From positions 8,728,130-8,792,129 of the forward strand of contig WNKI01000001.1 of the NCBI GenBank assembly GCA_015350385.1: a DNA stretch of 64,000 bases. The letters are read 5' to 3'. Positions within the stretch are counted from its first letter, which is position 1, and each line of letters starts with the position of its first letter. This document shows, in pieces, positions 19,930 to 29,215 of the stretch. The position numbers were made by a program, and so were the translations under genes. The notes below the pieces were generated by a model. The model was given only the letters and a program-made list of their open reading frames with translations, had not been told where the DNA came from and searched no databases. Source of the stretch: Aculops lycopersici (Eukaryota > Arthropoda > Arachnida > Trombidiformes > Eriophyidae).

Positions 19930-20907
19930 AGCTGGTTGCCTCTTGTGGGCAAGTCTCGCAGATCTACGTAAAGGTGTATCGGGTGCTATCTTGGCACCGC
20001 GTCGTCTATATGGTGTTTTAGGAATGGGCTTTTTCTCATTATCATCCGGACTATGGCACTGTCCTGGTTGCTCTACTATTCTTACTTGTTTTACAGGAGT
20101 GGCAGGTGATGACTCTGCATCGATTGCCGACTCGTTGTCATCTGATGACGAGTCACCTTCCTGTTTTATGTCATCTGATGACAAGTCTCCTTTATGTTGT
20201 ATATCATTTAGTGACGAGACTCCTTCCTGTTGAATATCATTTAATGACGGACCTACCTCCTGTTGTATGTCATCAGATGACAAGTCTCTATTCTGTTGTG
20301 TATCATTTAATGACGAGTCTACTTCCAGTTGAGTATCATTTAGTGACGGACCTACTTCCTGTTGTATGTCATCTGATGACAAGTCTCCATTCTGTTGTGT
20401 ATCATTTAATGACGAGTCACCTGCCAGTTGTATATCATTTGATGACGAGTCTCCTTTCTGTTGTGTATCATTTAATGAAGACTCTCCTTCCTGTTGAATA
20501 TCATTTGATGACGAACCTCCATCCTGTTGTATGTGATCTGATGAAGAGTCTCCTTCCAGTTGTGTATCATTTAGTGACGGACCTACTTCCTGTTGTATGT
20601 CATCAGATGACAAGTCTCCATTCTGTTGTGTATCATTTAATGAAGACTCTTCTTCCTGTTGAATAACATTTAAAGACGAGTCTCCTTCCTCTTGACTATC
20701 ATTAAATGACGAGTCTCCCTCCTTTTGTGTGTCATCCGATGACGAGTCTCCTTCCAGTTGTGTGTCATTTAAAGACGAGTCTCCCTCCTTTTGTGTATCA
20801 TCTGATGACGAGTCTGCTTCCTGTTGTGTCTCATTTAATGTCAAGTCGAACTTCATCAGATCTTCCCCGAGGGATGAAATCTCTGATACGTCTAGATTAT
20901 TAGGCAT
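19864..20907 (-). CDS. Acidic repeat protein, 22 copies of an 11-residue unit
   Basis: 347 residues from the ATG at 20907; the frame stays open to an earlier ATG at 21048, giving 394 residues with a hydrophobic but less protein-like extension. Most of the protein is an 11-residue repeat with consensus G-D-S-S-L/S-N/D-D-T/I-Q-Q/L-E, strongly acidic and probably disordered. The C-terminal tail is basic, with KTPYRRRGAKIAPDTP and RRSARLAHKRQ, resembling nuclear localisation or chromatin-binding and phosphorylation sites. No family recognised. The long continuous frame plus distinct basic tail support coding; the tail overlaps MBOAT coding sequence antisense. Confidence 0.65.
   Translation of the reverse strand: MPNNLDVSEISSLGEDLMKFDLTLNETQQEADSSSDDTQKEGDSSLNDTQLEGDSSSDDTQKEGDSSFNDSQEEGDSSLNVIQQEEESSLNDTQQNGDLSSDDIQQEVGPSLNDTQLEGDSSSDHIQQDGGSSSNDIQQEGESSLNDTQQKGDSSSNDIQLAGDSSLNDTQQNGDLSSDDIQQEVGPSLNDTQLEVDSSLNDTQQNRDLSSDDIQQEVGPSLNDIQQEGVSSLNDIQHKGDLSSDDIKQEGDSSSDDNESAIDAESSPATPVKQVRIVEQPGQCHSPDDNEKKPIPKTPYRRRGAKIAPDTPLRRSARLAHKRQPALFSANVPQQDSSQCQDMDGEV
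20125..20850 (-). repeat. 33-bp tandem repeat array, about 22 units
   Basis: 726 bp of tandem 33-bp units coding the 11-residue repeats. Neighbouring units differ in a partly alternating manner (SSLNDTQ versus SSDDIQ), and longer blocks recur (GDLSSDDIQQE followed by VGPSLND appears three times), suggesting expansion by multi-unit unequal exchange. Because the unit is a multiple of three, other frames on both strands are also stop-free over long distances. Confidence 0.9.
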
Positions 20908-21250
20908 GATGTAATATTTAAAAGTGAAATATGTTCCCAATAAGATAATGTATTTTTTTGTCAACACCCAATTGTTGCTGGTTGCTTTGCTTTTATAAGC
21001 GCTAAACTGGGGGCGTTTAGTGAAGTATAAGAGATGGGAAGAGTACATGACAACTCGTTGCTTGTTTTCGCTCGCTCAATCTTGGGGCAGCTACGCGCTC
21101 AGTATTGCACCGGCGGTTAGGTTGCACCCGCTGTCGGATGAAAGTTCGCTAAGGCAAATACGATTCTCGTGCAACCAGTTGCTTGAGTGCGTGTTAATCT
21201 GGTTATCTGTCTTCATCAATTGATAAATCCACCAAAAGATTAATAATAGA

Positions 21251-22099
21251 ATGGATGTATTTGAGTCAAAGACGGAGGAGAAGCCAACAATCGAACTGGG
21301 ACCACTTTTCGATGTGTGTGCAAACCTAGAAAATATAGTGGGGACTTGGATCAAGGATAACGCAATCAAACAGGCCGAACTCAAGCGCCTTCAAAAGGAT
21401 GTTCTCCAAATAGCCCATCAATGTTTAGATCATGTGTCAGAGGAAGATCTCAAGCTCAGAATCACATTGGAAGCTCTTGTTCTAGAGAAACAAGAGTTGG
21501 AGATTGAAGCAAAACAGCACTCAGATATCAATGACAAGCTAAGCTCTTTAGTCGCTATAGCACAAAATGCGAGCCATGATAGAAGTGAAGCAGTGGGCAA
21601 AACTGATGATTATTATTTGTATGCCGCAGACACCATCACAACTTACGAACAAATTACTGATGATTTTTCAAAGCTAGAGAGTGGGATTGAGGAGTCTATC
21701 AAGTCTATAGAGACAGATAGTTCTGAGCAAACTGAACTTTTGGAAATCAATCACCAACTTGTGATAGATATAAATAAGAACTCAGATATCATAAAGTTGC
21801 TCGAGCAACAAAATAAATATGCCGAGCAACAGTTTGAACTTATCCTAAATGAACTACCGTGGGATCCATTATCGGATAAATATCTCAAGTATCTCACAGA
21901 TTCTAATATTCCCATGATCCGAGATATGGGACATAATCTCTCGATTCAAACAAATGAGATTTCAGATCTAACAGAGTCTCTCAATAGTAAGAAAGAGAGG
22001 AAGCTCAAATTTTTGGAGGATCTTGCCACTGGATTGGAACTATTTATGCGTAGACGTGCTGAGGCCAGTTTGATTTCAAGATTTACTCCTCAAGTATAG
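21251..22099 (+). CDS. Coiled-coil protein, unrecognised
   Basis: 282 residues, acidic and almost wholly predicted helical from sequence: heptad-like leucines, e.g. LKLRITLEALVLEKQELEIE (about 75-95) and LLEINHQLVIDINKNSDIIKLLEQQ (about 160-185). A short less-helical linker ELPWDPLSDKYLKYL (about 203-217) precedes a last helix. No membrane segment or signal peptide. This layout is common in kinetochore, centrosome or tether subunits, but no specific family can be named. Convergent with BRX1 (62 bp between stops) and divergent from the repeat protein. Confidence 0.75.
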   Translation: MDVFESKTEEKPTIELGPLFDVCANLENIVGTWIKDNAIKQAELKRLQKDVLQIAHQCLDHVSEEDLKLRITLEALVLEKQELEIEAKQHSDINDKLSSLVAIAQNASHDRSEAVGKTDDYYLYAADTITTYEQITDDFSKLESGIEESIKSIETDSSEQTELLEINHQLVIDINKNSDIIKLLEQQNKYAEQQFELILNELPWDPLSDKYLKYLTDSNIPMIRDMGHNLSIQTNEISDLTESLNSKKERKLKFLEDLATGLELFMRRRAEASLISRFTPQV

Positions 22100-22161
22100 A
22101 AAACGGCACAAAGACGATCAATCATTGTAACTGAATCATAAATGATATTTGTATTTTTCTC

Positions 22162-22974
22162 CTAATCAGATTCGTCACTACTCATACCTTCACCTTCAAG
22201 ATCATCATTCTTGCTTCCGTTCTTCGCCTCGTATTTCTCCATATCCTCATCTGAAGAGTCTTCCTCGGACTCTTCATCTTCATCCTCATCATAATCCATA
22301 GGATCCTTCTTCGCAAGTTGCTTATTCTTTGTTGGTTGTTTTGCACTAGCCTTCTCATTCTTCTTGTAGTTCGCCCAGATTACCTTTCCATGGAAGCTGT
22401 TTGATAATATTAGCATGGGCATCAGAACCATCCTAGGTCCAATCTCAGCCATGCTCATGTCGCTGTGATCCAGGATCTGGTAGTTTCTAAACCAGATATG
22501 TCCATCAACATAGGAGAATGATATCACATGATCTACAAATGGTTGGCTTTTGGCATGCTTGTAAGGTGTGTTGAATATTTGAACAAACAATTCTTTGATC
22601 AATTGTAAGTGTGGAATATTGTCAAAATTTTTGTCAAATGATAAGATCGGTCTGGAACCTCTCAGGCAGTTTCCTATAAGTTTGATGTCTGCCATCGTAT
22701 GAACACCGGACACAAGGAACTTGACCGATGGTCCACCCTTGACATTCGATGCCCATAGTAATAGTAGCTTGCCTTTTCTGTTTTCGAAGTAGAGACATTT
22801 GTCGCATGAGCTTAATGATGAAACTTCATTCAGGGCAGTTAAGGAATCCTTCTTGTCGAACTTGCAATCTTTTTTTGAATGTGGTAACACCTGTCGCATG
22901 TCCAACATAAGATGCCTGTCTTGATGGTTGACTCCGCGTGAGCATAATACGAGTACCTTTGATTTCTTAACCAT
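22162..22974 (-). CDS. BRIX1: Ribosome biogenesis protein BRX1, Brix domain
   Basis: 270 residues. Nucleolar assembly factor of the large (60S) ribosomal subunit. The Brix domain covers about residues 1-190: VLVLCSRGVNHQDRHLMLDMRQVLPHSK, the GPSVKFLV block, KLIGNCLRGSRPILSFD and QPFVDHVISFSYVDGHIWFRNYQI, followed by an EIGPRMVL segment. The C-terminus is Lys-rich then strongly acidic (DEDEDEESEEDSSDED). It begins directly at the Brix domain, so the usual ~50-residue N-terminal extension is absent. Confidence 0.95.
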   Translation of the reverse strand: MVKKSKVLVLCSRGVNHQDRHLMLDMRQVLPHSKKDCKFDKKDSLTALNEVSSLSSCDKCLYFENRKGKLLLLWASNVKGGPSVKFLVSGVHTMADIKLIGNCLRGSRPILSFDKNFDNIPHLQLIKELFVQIFNTPYKHAKSQPFVDHVISFSYVDGHIWFRNYQILDHSDMSMAEIGPRMVLMPMLILSNSFHGKVIWANYKKNEKASAKQPTKNKQLAKKDPMDYDEDEDEESEEDSSDEDMEKYEAKNGSKNDDLEGEGMSSDESD

Positions 22975-23370
22975 CTTGATTTAAATTTATTATTATCCTT
23001 TATTGATGTTGATAATATTAATTATTAGGACACAAGAGATGGAGCTCTAGGATAAGCACGTGGTCTTCATCGAAACATGAATGCCATGTGCGTTAATGTC
23101 GAATGCGCTGGCAGAGCTGCTTGCGTTATGTGTGCGTCGCTCACTTGTCTGAAATGTTAAATCCATCATACATTTGCTAGTTGTTCGCGCAGTAAATAAT
23201 GCAAAGTGAAAGAAATGTAAACAATGAATGGCGATTGTGTTTATTCTCTTTGACGTCTAATCGAAACATATTGACTTAAAAACAATGTTCATGTTGAGAT
23301 AATCTCATTCCCGGGCCCAAATTGATTATTATCTAACTATTCATTAGTTAACTAGAACGAATCTGCAAGA
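22975..23370. promoter_or_regulatory. Divergent promoter spacer, BRX1 / TMCO1
   Basis: 396 bp between opposite start codons, so both promoters should be here. AT-rich near each end, with a TTTATTATTATCC stretch next to BRX1. No specific motif called. Confidence 0.5.
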
Positions 23371-23919
23371 ATGGCCATGTTATATGATTGCTTTCTCATT
23401 ATATTCATTGCGTTGTCGACCGCTTTACTGGGTGAAGGATTCACTTGGTTGATGGTTTACAGAACAGAGAAATTTCAGCGGCTCAAGTCAGAGATAGAGA
23501 AACAAACTAAGCGATTGGACAAGTTGAAGGAGAACACTGGTGAGCTCGTGGATAAAGCTGCAAAACGAAAGTTAGAGCGCGAGGAGGAACTATTGAAGGC
23601 CAACAGTCGGGACCTATCGATGGCCAAGATGAAGTCCATGTTCATTATTGGTTTTGCATTCACCGCCATTTTAGGGATGTTCAATTCAATATTCCACGGC
23701 CGAGTGGTTGCAAAATTGCCTTTTGTTCCATTTGGTTTCATCCAAGGACTATCACATAGGAACCTACCCGGTGAGGATCTAACAGATTGTTCTTTTATAT
23801 TCCTATACGTTCTATGCACCATGTCTATCAGGGCGAACATTCAGAAAGTGCTAGGCTTTGCACCTAGCCGAGCTAGTGTTGAACAGGCTCAATCAAATGG
23901 CATGTGGCCAGCAAAATAA
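23371..23919 (+). CDS. TMCO1: TMCO1, ER calcium-load / translocon-associated membrane protein
   Basis: 182 residues (human 188). An N-terminal membrane segment (about 5-28), a charged coiled coil (about 33-85, KLKSEI...KRKLEREEELL), and two further hydrophobic segments (about 91-110 and 135-152) with the conserved FNSIFHGRVVAKLPFVPF in between. TMCO1 is an Oxa1-superfamily protein of the ER involved in multipass membrane protein insertion and calcium leak. Clear ortholog. Confidence 0.97.
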   Translation: MAMLYDCFLIIFIALSTALLGEGFTWLMVYRTEKFQRLKSEIEKQTKRLDKLKENTGELVDKAAKRKLEREEELLKANSRDLSMAKMKSMFIIGFAFTAILGMFNSIFHGRVVAKLPFVPFGFIQGLSHRNLPGEDLTDCSFIFLYVLCTMSIRANIQKVLGFAPSRASVEQAQSNGMWPAK

Positions 23920-26033
23920 CAGTCAACCCGATGAAGATCTAGCGCAGAGTCTTGGCCAGTTGACGTTCTAATCATAGGTGGGGCAGCGATATTCTATGCT
24001 CCATGTACCAGCGCCAGTCTACTATTTAGTTGATAAAATTAACTTTACTCAATGCAACCCTCCCGATAAAGCCGTAGCCATGAACCTACTCTTTCTTCCT
24101 CCTCGACGCAAACTTTGCTAAGTCTACTACAATTTGCGTTCATCTTCAGTAGCGACTCTCTAAATCGATGTCATCTATGTAGTCGTTCCAGCTTTGCCGA
24201 AGAAGAGAGACCATTATTTGCGCACGAACGGCCATTACGTGCAACATTCCGTTACTCGTTCAAACTGGTACATTCGGCTAGTTCGTAGGGCTCCAAGATG
24301 GAGGTTACTTCCCTTTTGGGCCACCAGATGCCGAAACATTGAGAGGAGGCGAGTTGTTGCTGTTGTTGTTGTTGCTACTGTTGTATTGTTTACAATGCTT
24401 AAACTAGCCAAGAATGGAGGACCAACGAAAATAGATGTTGGATTCGCGACACTATCCCGCGGAACGCCGTGCATTTGGGCGTTCATCTCCGGCAGTCTGA
24501 CCAACCGAAACCTGACGGTTGGACTTTTGAAGGAGCGATAGCGCCAGGGGCGGGGGTCGCACCAACTTGGGAGGGGCCGCAACGCGTGCTCGTCTGTCTG
24601 CGCGAGTGTTCTAGAAACTCGTTTACTTTGCGTGTCTGTGCGTCAGTTTGTCTGCAAATCTGTCAGTCCACCACCTAGCGATCGTGGACCAAACGGTTCT
24701 GTAGTCGATGCGTACAAATGCTTCCAATTGCCATTGGCTCCTTGTGGGTTTTGTCGCTGGTCGTCTCTGCTGTCATCTCATTTGACTCCCCCCTCACCTT
24801 GTTCGCCCACTCCTGCACACGTTTATTCTGTCTGTGCTGGTGAAAGGTTGCAAGCGCGTTGGCGCCGCCGCTTCTACTGCTCCTGCTCCATTGGACTTTG
24901 CACTGGAGCTTGAATCCCCAGCACAAGACAAGCTAAGAAAAGGGAAACTAGACTTCTTTTGCGAGACACCGGGCGGTCCAATTTGACCGTTCTGAGTTCA
25001 ACGCGCGGGTCACAGTGAGGATTGAACTTGCAAGGCTCAAAACGGGGGAACACGTTGCAGACCCGAAGTGATTTTCAAGAGCGGGTCGGCAAACCCGCAG
25101 CAGCGCACTTCTCGCTACCCCGGCGCCAGCGGCAGAATGTTCGTTGGATTCGTAAAAGTTTGTGTGTGCTCGCGCATTCAATTCATCGAATGCATTAAGA
25201 AGTTACACTGAAGCAGAGTCGGCAACCACCGAGCGGCCGGCAGAACTCGCGTTGTACGGAGGCCGGCAAACGCTAGAGCAGAGGCAGCAAAAGCGACAGC
25301 AAACGCAAAACCAAAAGCAGTTGGCGAATGCATTAACCGAAAAGGCGCCCGAATCTTGCTGAAACGTTGGCGCTCCAGCCAACTTGGCTACTGCTCCTGC
25401 TGCATTTTGCCAACTGCCTCCTGCTTTCCCCCGCCCCTTTGCGTCGGGGGCTAGCAAATGTGCGCATCCGCTGGCCCAACGCACACGAGAATTGGAACTG
25501 GAACTGGAATTCGAATTCGAATCCACGGCAAACTCCCTAATACACACACACACTTTGTTCCCCATTGCCAACCACTGCCCTGTATCGCATCTCGCACGTT
25601 CCTCTGGCTTTACCGCCGTCTGGCGCTCACTCACCCACACGCTAAGCGCGCGGACCTTGAATTTCCCATCGGATTCTCTCTCTCCATGTCTGTATCTTCC
25701 ACTGCTCACCTTGTGTGTAAATTATACTACCACTATACTACTTCTACTACTACTACTATCATTTTAATTTAGATTTATTAGCTGTAGATATTAGATTTTA
25801 GGAGGCCAAAATTTGCACCACCATCGAAACTGGACTAGAACTTACCTTTAATAGGACGAAAATCTTCAATTAAATTGAAAAATTACAACTACCAATACAA
25901 CAAACTCTACACCACAGGAAATACCTTTCGCATGCAACATTAATTTTAGCCAGGCAATTTGATTACCCAAAACTAATTCAAAATTAAGTCTATAAAGAAA
26001 TATAAGATTTCAAGCTCGCAATCAGCGCACACA
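23920..26033. other. 2.1-kb region upstream of the alanine-rich gene, no gene called
   Basis: Moderately GC-rich with several overlapping open frames on both strands that lack domains and mostly lack ATGs. A Gly-Thr-Gly-type GGAACT/GAATTC repeat is at about 25493-25520, and an AT-rich part precedes the next ATG. It probably contains promoter and 5' leader, possibly with a noncoding exon. Confidence 0.45.
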
Positions 26034-26837
26034 ATGGTAAACTCAGACCAACAAGGCGGCGACACGGTAGTGGAGTCGGCGGCAGCAGCCACAAACAACC
26101 AGCAGTCGGGCGAGCAAGTGGTTGCAGATTTACCAAAGAGCGCCAGTAGCGTTGAGATTTCCGCCGCAACCAACAAGTTCTGGTCGCAATTGTGGAAGAG
26201 AACAACCAAGTCGGCGCCAAAGCCATCAGCCGCTGCAAAGGCCGCTAAGGCTGCTGAAGACGCAGCTAAGGCAGCTGAGGAGGCAGCCCTATCGGCCCAG
26301 CTAGCCTCGAAGGCTGCGGATAAGGCTGCAAAAGCCGCCAAGGCGGCAGCGGCCGCGGCTCAAGCCGAGGAGGCTGCTCGTGCTGCCCAAGCAGCAGCTC
26401 AAGCCGAAGAGGCTGCCAAGGCCGCCTCGGTGGCCGCCCAAGCCGCTCAGGCAGAGGAGGCCGCCAAGGCTGCAGCTGCCCAGGCTGCCGCCGCTGTGGC
26501 CGCCGAGGCTCAAGAGGTTGCCAAGCAGGCCGCCGCCGCCATCTCGTTAGACACCGAGACCGAGGTTAAGAAGACGGAAGCGAACAAGAAGGACAGCAAC
26601 TCGTCGCCAAAAAAGTCAAAGGACACCGAGGCCAAGTCGAAGGAGTCGAAGTCGAAGGGAGGCGAGGCCAAGAAGGATACAGAGGCCGCTGTAACCGGCG
26701 GTGACCAGAAGGAGAATGTCAAGCAAGAGCAGCAGCACCAGCAGCAGCATCAGGGCAAGAACAAGAAGGACAAGAAGCAGAGAAACAACAACAACAACAA
26801 CAATGCCGAAAACAATAAGGCAGCTCAAAAGGCATAA
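26034..26837 (+). CDS. Alanine/lysine-rich long-helix protein
   Basis: 267 residues. A short N-terminal part with NKFWSQLWKRTTKSAP is followed by about 120 residues (about 62-182) of Ala with Lys, Glu and Gln in imperfect AAKAAEEAA / AAQAEEAA repeats, which should form one long amphipathic helix. The rest is Lys/Ser/Glu-rich, then Gln/His- and Asn-rich, with no order expected. No signal peptide or membrane segment. It resembles LEA-like or histone-H1-tail-like composition without being assignable. Strong Ala codon bias also opens frames on the opposite strand. The ATG is the first in frame. Confidence 0.7.
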   Translation: MVNSDQQGGDTVVESAAAATNNQQSGEQVVADLPKSASSVEISAATNKFWSQLWKRTTKSAPKPSAAAKAAKAAEDAAKAAEEAALSAQLASKAADKAAKAAKAAAAAAQAEEAARAAQAAAQAEEAAKAASVAAQAAQAEEAAKAAAAQAAAAVAAEAQEVAKQAAAAISLDTETEVKKTEANKKDSNSSPKKSKDTEAKSKESKSKGGEAKKDTEAAVTGGDQKENVKQEQQHQQQHQGKNKKDKKQRNNNNNNNAENNKAAQKA

Positions 26838-27242
26838 GTTAACAATAAATCGAAGATGAAACAAAACATATAACAAAAACAAAGATGAAGATGAAGAAGA
26901 GACGAGGTAAAAAAGCGAACTGTAACATAATATAAGCAAACCACCATCAGCATCACCACCAATTATTTAAAGAAATTCATTCGTTCATTCATTCATTCAT
27001 CTATTATACACCTGAAACGATTACGACGATTACTACATCACAACACAATCTCTACTCCCACTACTGGTTTTCCCTTTCTCTCAAGTTGCCATGACAACCA
27101 TGTTAACTCTCTTGGTTGATCAACTCGAGGACGAAATCTCGAAATAAAGTTGAGGTACTAGTTACCTAATTTGAACAAATAACGTTAGTTACGTTATGTC
27201 TCATTTTTCTGCATTTATATCAACTCATATAACTTAAGCAAC
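26838..27242. other. Spacer with ATTC microsatellite
   Basis: 405 bp between the alanine-rich gene and IFT57. It has an (ATTC)n stretch at about 26979-27000 and AATAAA-like signals at 26844 and 27144. No gene seen. Confidence 0.5.
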
Positions 27243-28715
27243 ATGTCTAGAATAGCGGTGAGCTCAAGAAGAAGAGAGCAGCAAGGGAAGCCACTGAAGC
27301 AGCAACAAACTCGGCGTGTGGCCAGACGTACTACTAATAGTGATATCAGCGACCAAAAGAGCAGCAGCACTAATTCAAGTGGTGTTGCTCAAGTTGTCGC
27401 GCCTAAACCACCTGTCACTGTCACTACCATTACGAAAGCCACTGCTGTCGCTGCTGATGTAAACAATGATTACGAGAGTCCAGGTTTCGAGTTTTTGAGG
27501 AGCTATCATTGCATGGATATGTTATATCTGAAACTGCTAACTCTGAACTATAGAAAGGAATTCTGTGCAAATTACAAGTGTCCAAATATACATAGATACT
27601 ATTTTTCGATTCCAAACAAGAGGCAGAGTGAGCAGCAATTTCTGTTCACTTGCTTATGTGCATGGCTCATTAAAGAAAAGTGCCAAATGAACCTCGACCT
27701 CGAGCCTCAAGAGTATGAGGACTTGGACTATACTATCGAAATGATACTCGAAGCTCTGAAATTGCTCATTTCACCTGAGAATGGACCCAAAGTTTCTATT
27801 GGCTTCCCACCGGCACGGCTCAAACAAGGTTATGGACCGGAAGTGATATGGACCATGAATATTCTGGCGGATAGGGCGCTGGAGCTCAAGGTTACAAATG
27901 AACCAAATTTAGGTAGAGTCGAGATAAGTTTTCACAATAAGTCAACGATGTCAGATAGTCGAGATAGACTTAACTCAATAACCATAGGACAACCGGTGGT
28001 TGGTGGGGGCTTGACAACACGGCCACTTGGAAGCTATCAAGTTGACGATGCAACTCTCGCCTTTGATACTGGAGAAGATCCTTCAAGTTTTGATGAGCAA
28101 ATTGATTCCAATAAACCGGCTGACACAAAAGACGATCTAGATCCAGATTGTTGGTATGCACAAGTGGAAAAGGCTAGCTCTTACCTAAACACAGTTAACC
28201 TGACTGATGAGGAAGCTGTTGCAACTAAGTCAACCTATGAGGATTGGATTGTTTATCTCAACACAATCAAACAATTTGATAAGGATATCTCTGGATTCAT
28301 CTCCCATTCTAAGCCGCTACTTGAGTCGGTGACAAATCGCATCGATCGTCAGCTACAGGTAATAAATGGACGCGAGAAGTTTATGCAAACAAATCTTGAG
28401 CCACAACTCCAAGAATTCCTTCAAATCTATAGGAACTTCAACGATTGCGAGAGACAAAATAACGATCTAACAATTCTAGTTAACTCAAAAGCAGACAAAT
28501 TTGAAGGGTATAAATTAGAAATTCGTCATGTGAATGAAACGACTCAATTTCAAGTGAGAGAGTTGAACGATGGAAGTAAGTTGCGCGAGTTGGAGCAAGC
28601 AATCGAGACACTCGATAGGGAAAATCACGAGCTCAACATCAAAATCGGTCTCATGTTGACGGTTCATGCAAAGATTCATCAGGATTTTATCGAAAGACAG
28701 AAGTGTCGAGCTTGA
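27243..28715 (+). CDS. IFT57: Intraflagellar transport protein 57
   Basis: 490 residues. IFT57 is a subunit of the IFT-B peripheral complex, carrying cargo along cilia. After a low-complexity N-terminus, the calponin-homology-like domain runs about 78-225 (RSYHCMDMLYLKLLTLNY, HRYYFSIPNKRQSEQQFLFTCLCAWLI, GFPPARLKQGYGPEVIW). The C-terminal half is coiled coil with the family block EDWIVYLNTIKQFDKDI and REKFMQTNLEPQL. Intronless. In an arthropod this implies ciliated sensory neurons, in line with KAP3 at 54.2 kb. Confidence 0.92.
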   Translation: MSRIAVSSRRREQQGKPLKQQQTRRVARRTTNSDISDQKSSSTNSSGVAQVVAPKPPVTVTTITKATAVAADVNNDYESPGFEFLRSYHCMDMLYLKLLTLNYRKEFCANYKCPNIHRYYFSIPNKRQSEQQFLFTCLCAWLIKEKCQMNLDLEPQEYEDLDYTIEMILEALKLLISPENGPKVSIGFPPARLKQGYGPEVIWTMNILADRALELKVTNEPNLGRVEISFHNKSTMSDSRDRLNSITIGQPVVGGGLTTRPLGSYQVDDATLAFDTGEDPSSFDEQIDSNKPADTKDDLDPDCWYAQVEKASSYLNTVNLTDEEAVATKSTYEDWIVYLNTIKQFDKDISGFISHSKPLLESVTNRIDRQLQVINGREKFMQTNLEPQLQEFLQIYRNFNDCERQNNDLTILVNSKADKFEGYKLEIRHVNETTQFQVRELNDGSKLRELEQAIETLDRENHELNIKIGLMLTVHAKIHQDFIERQKCRA

Positions 28716-29215
28716 AGCGAGGGTTATAAGATGGCGCCAACTTTTTCTCGGCTCTCTTGACACCATCAACAGGTGTTAAACATCGGCCACAAGCTAGGTA
28801 GTTGCTGTCTTGACTGCAGTTGCGTCACCTCATTGCCCAGCTCGTTCAGTGAGCAGATTCGGTTGCTAAGGCCGTGGTATCATTTGCAACTCGTTGCACT
28901 TTCACCCTTCGAGATAATCCTTTTCCCCCATTACACTTTAAATTCTATCCCCATGATCTCGCAACTGATAAATAAAAACCCTGCCGCTCTTCGCGCTCCT
29001 TCTGTACTCGTCGTTTCTGCTATCGTCTCTCGTCCATTGGAAAATGGCAAATTTGTTTGAGTATATTTTTCTAAGGCATGCAGGAAAATAAGAGATGAAA
29101 AAATTTTCCTTGTTATCCCTTCTCGCTTTTACTCTTGTTTTTACTTTCACTCTCGCTCTCAGTTACGCAACTCAAAATTTTAAACGGAAGTCAATCAAGA
29201 CAGATATCAGTCAAG
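28716..29215. other. Spacer upstream of the first FAAH-like gene
   Basis: 500 bp, no gene seen. It contains a short GATGGCGCCAA motif at 28730 and a pyrimidine-rich stretch before the amidase start at about 29110-29160. Confidence 0.4.

Noticed and set aside
20106..20903. Long plus-strand frames across the repeat array
   Set aside because: They arise because a 33-bp stop-free unit keeps several frames open. The minus strand gives an acidic protein with a distinct non-repeat tail and is the better candidate.
24194..25772. Overlapping open frames of 80-170 codons on both strands
   Set aside because: No domains, several lack ATG, and both strands are open together, as expected for GC-rich noncoding sequence.
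27243..28715. First impression of an NDC80/HEC1 kinetochore protein
   Set aside because: The blocks HRYYFSIPN, FPPARLKQGYG and EDWIVYL fit IFT57, not NDC80.
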